In this document: piece after piece, positions 63,822-64,000 of the stretch
Numbering within the stretch: position 1 is the first letter of the stretch
How the letters are laid out: the number at the start of each line of letters is the position of its first letter
Origin: Candidatus Rikenella faecigallinarum
Lineage (GTDB): Bacteria; Bacteroidota; Bacteroidia; Bacteroidales; Rikenellaceae
Reading direction: 5' to 3'
Length of the DNA stretch: 64,000 bases
Assembly: GCA_019113395.1 (NCBI GenBank)
Contig: DXHL01000021.1
Coordinates: forward strand, 1-64,000
Notes under the pieces: model-generated
What the model was told of the DNA's origin: nothing
Database searches by the model: none
Seen by the model: the letters and a program-made list of their open reading frames with translations, nothing else
Made by a program: the position numbers and the translations under genes

Positions 63822-64000
63822 CCGTCATACTGCCCGACCTGTTGCAGGGAGCCGGCATGACCGCCATTCTGGAGCGGTATTTTTCACCGGCCGAGGTGGC
63901 CTGCTTCACCCGGGTGCAGGAGGTGACCGCCGAGGGCGGAAACGGAGGGTATGACCTCTATTTTACCGACAGCGACACGTTTGCCTCACACGTCGATTTT
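63809..64000 (+). CDS. probable regulator, N-terminal part only
   Basis: The ATG at 63809 opens a frame of 64 codons reaching the window edge: MPRIAVILPDLLQGAGMTAI, then FSPAEVACFTRVQEV and GGYDLYFTDSDTFASHVDF. It starts inside the hemerythrin-like gene. In Bacteroidetes a LuxR-type helix-turn-helix protein often follows this gene, and a receiver-like first strand (IAVILPD, DLYFTDSD) fits, but the DNA-binding part lies beyond the window. Confidence 0.5.
   Translation, partial: MPRIAVILPDLLQGAGMTAILERYFSPAEVACFTRVQEVTAEGGNGGYDLYFTDSDTFASHVDF

Noticed and set aside
1..64000. CRISPR arrays, tRNA or rRNA genes, insertion sequences, attachment sites
   Set aside because: No regularly spaced repeats, transposase, integrase or clear tRNA-like sequence was recognised by reading; a tRNAscan or Infernal run would be needed to exclude small RNA genes fully.

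Overview
The window looks like chromosome from a Bacteroidota bacterium of the order Bacteroidales. An Alistipes-like Rikenellaceae fits the apparently GC-rich codon use, but this is inference. Supporting signs are repeated promoters of the Bacteroidetes type (-7 TAnnTTTG, -33 TTTG), a fused SecDF, many lipoproteins with N-terminal Lys and a Cys after a short hydrophobic stretch, GH92 and GH20 glycosidases, an EF-G2-type paralogue, and the lack of Shine-Dalgarno sequences.

Region 1 (1-18463, all minus strand) is the ribosomal protein superoperon. In transcription order it runs rpsL-rpsG-fusA-rpsJ, rplC-rplD-rplW-rplB-rpsS-rplV-rpsC-rplP-rpmC-rpsQ-rplN-rplX-rplE-rpsN, then rpsH-rplF-rplR-rpsE-rpmD-rplO-secY-map-infA-rpmJ-rpsM-rpsK-rpsD-rpoA, with rpoA cut by the window edge. 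It is interrupted twice, after rpsJ and after rpsN. Each time there is a strong hairpin with a T-tract, followed by a promoter whose -7 and -33 boxes are exactly 19 bp apart. That suggests three transcription units.

Region 2 (18.5-32.7 kb) holds a lipoprotein gene broken by a TAG in its signal peptide, a structured intergenic repeat, a GH92 and a GH20 exoglycosidase sharing the same C-terminal modules, an RlmI-like methyltransferase, a tiny lipoprotein, miaB, a MATE exporter, a YitT-family membrane protein and a 7TM-HD phosphodiesterase.

Region 3 (32.8-44.2 kb) holds trpS, dxs, an OmpA-family lipoprotein, pyrH-frr, rfbA with a sugar cupin, a SUI1/YciH-like factor, a large secreted protein combining an HExxH metallopeptidase-like domain with propeller and barrel regions, and a divergent HxlR regulator/DJ-1 pair.

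Region 4 (44.3-64 kb) holds secDF, a LolD-like ATPase, two convergent GH92 enzymes, a MacB/FtsX-type permease, plsY, the EF-G paralogue (Ala in place of the catalytic His), a membrane ferredoxin-like protein, an M24 aminopeptidase, rfbC, dprA, a class A beta-lactamase, a hemerythrin-like protein and the start of a probable regulator.

Most of the window is housekeeping. The most unusual items are the split ribosomal operon, the GTPase-site-altered EF-G, the peptidase-propeller-barrel protein, the beta-lactamase, and the small RNA-scale structures between genes. I saw no tRNA, rRNA, CRISPR array or insertion sequence.
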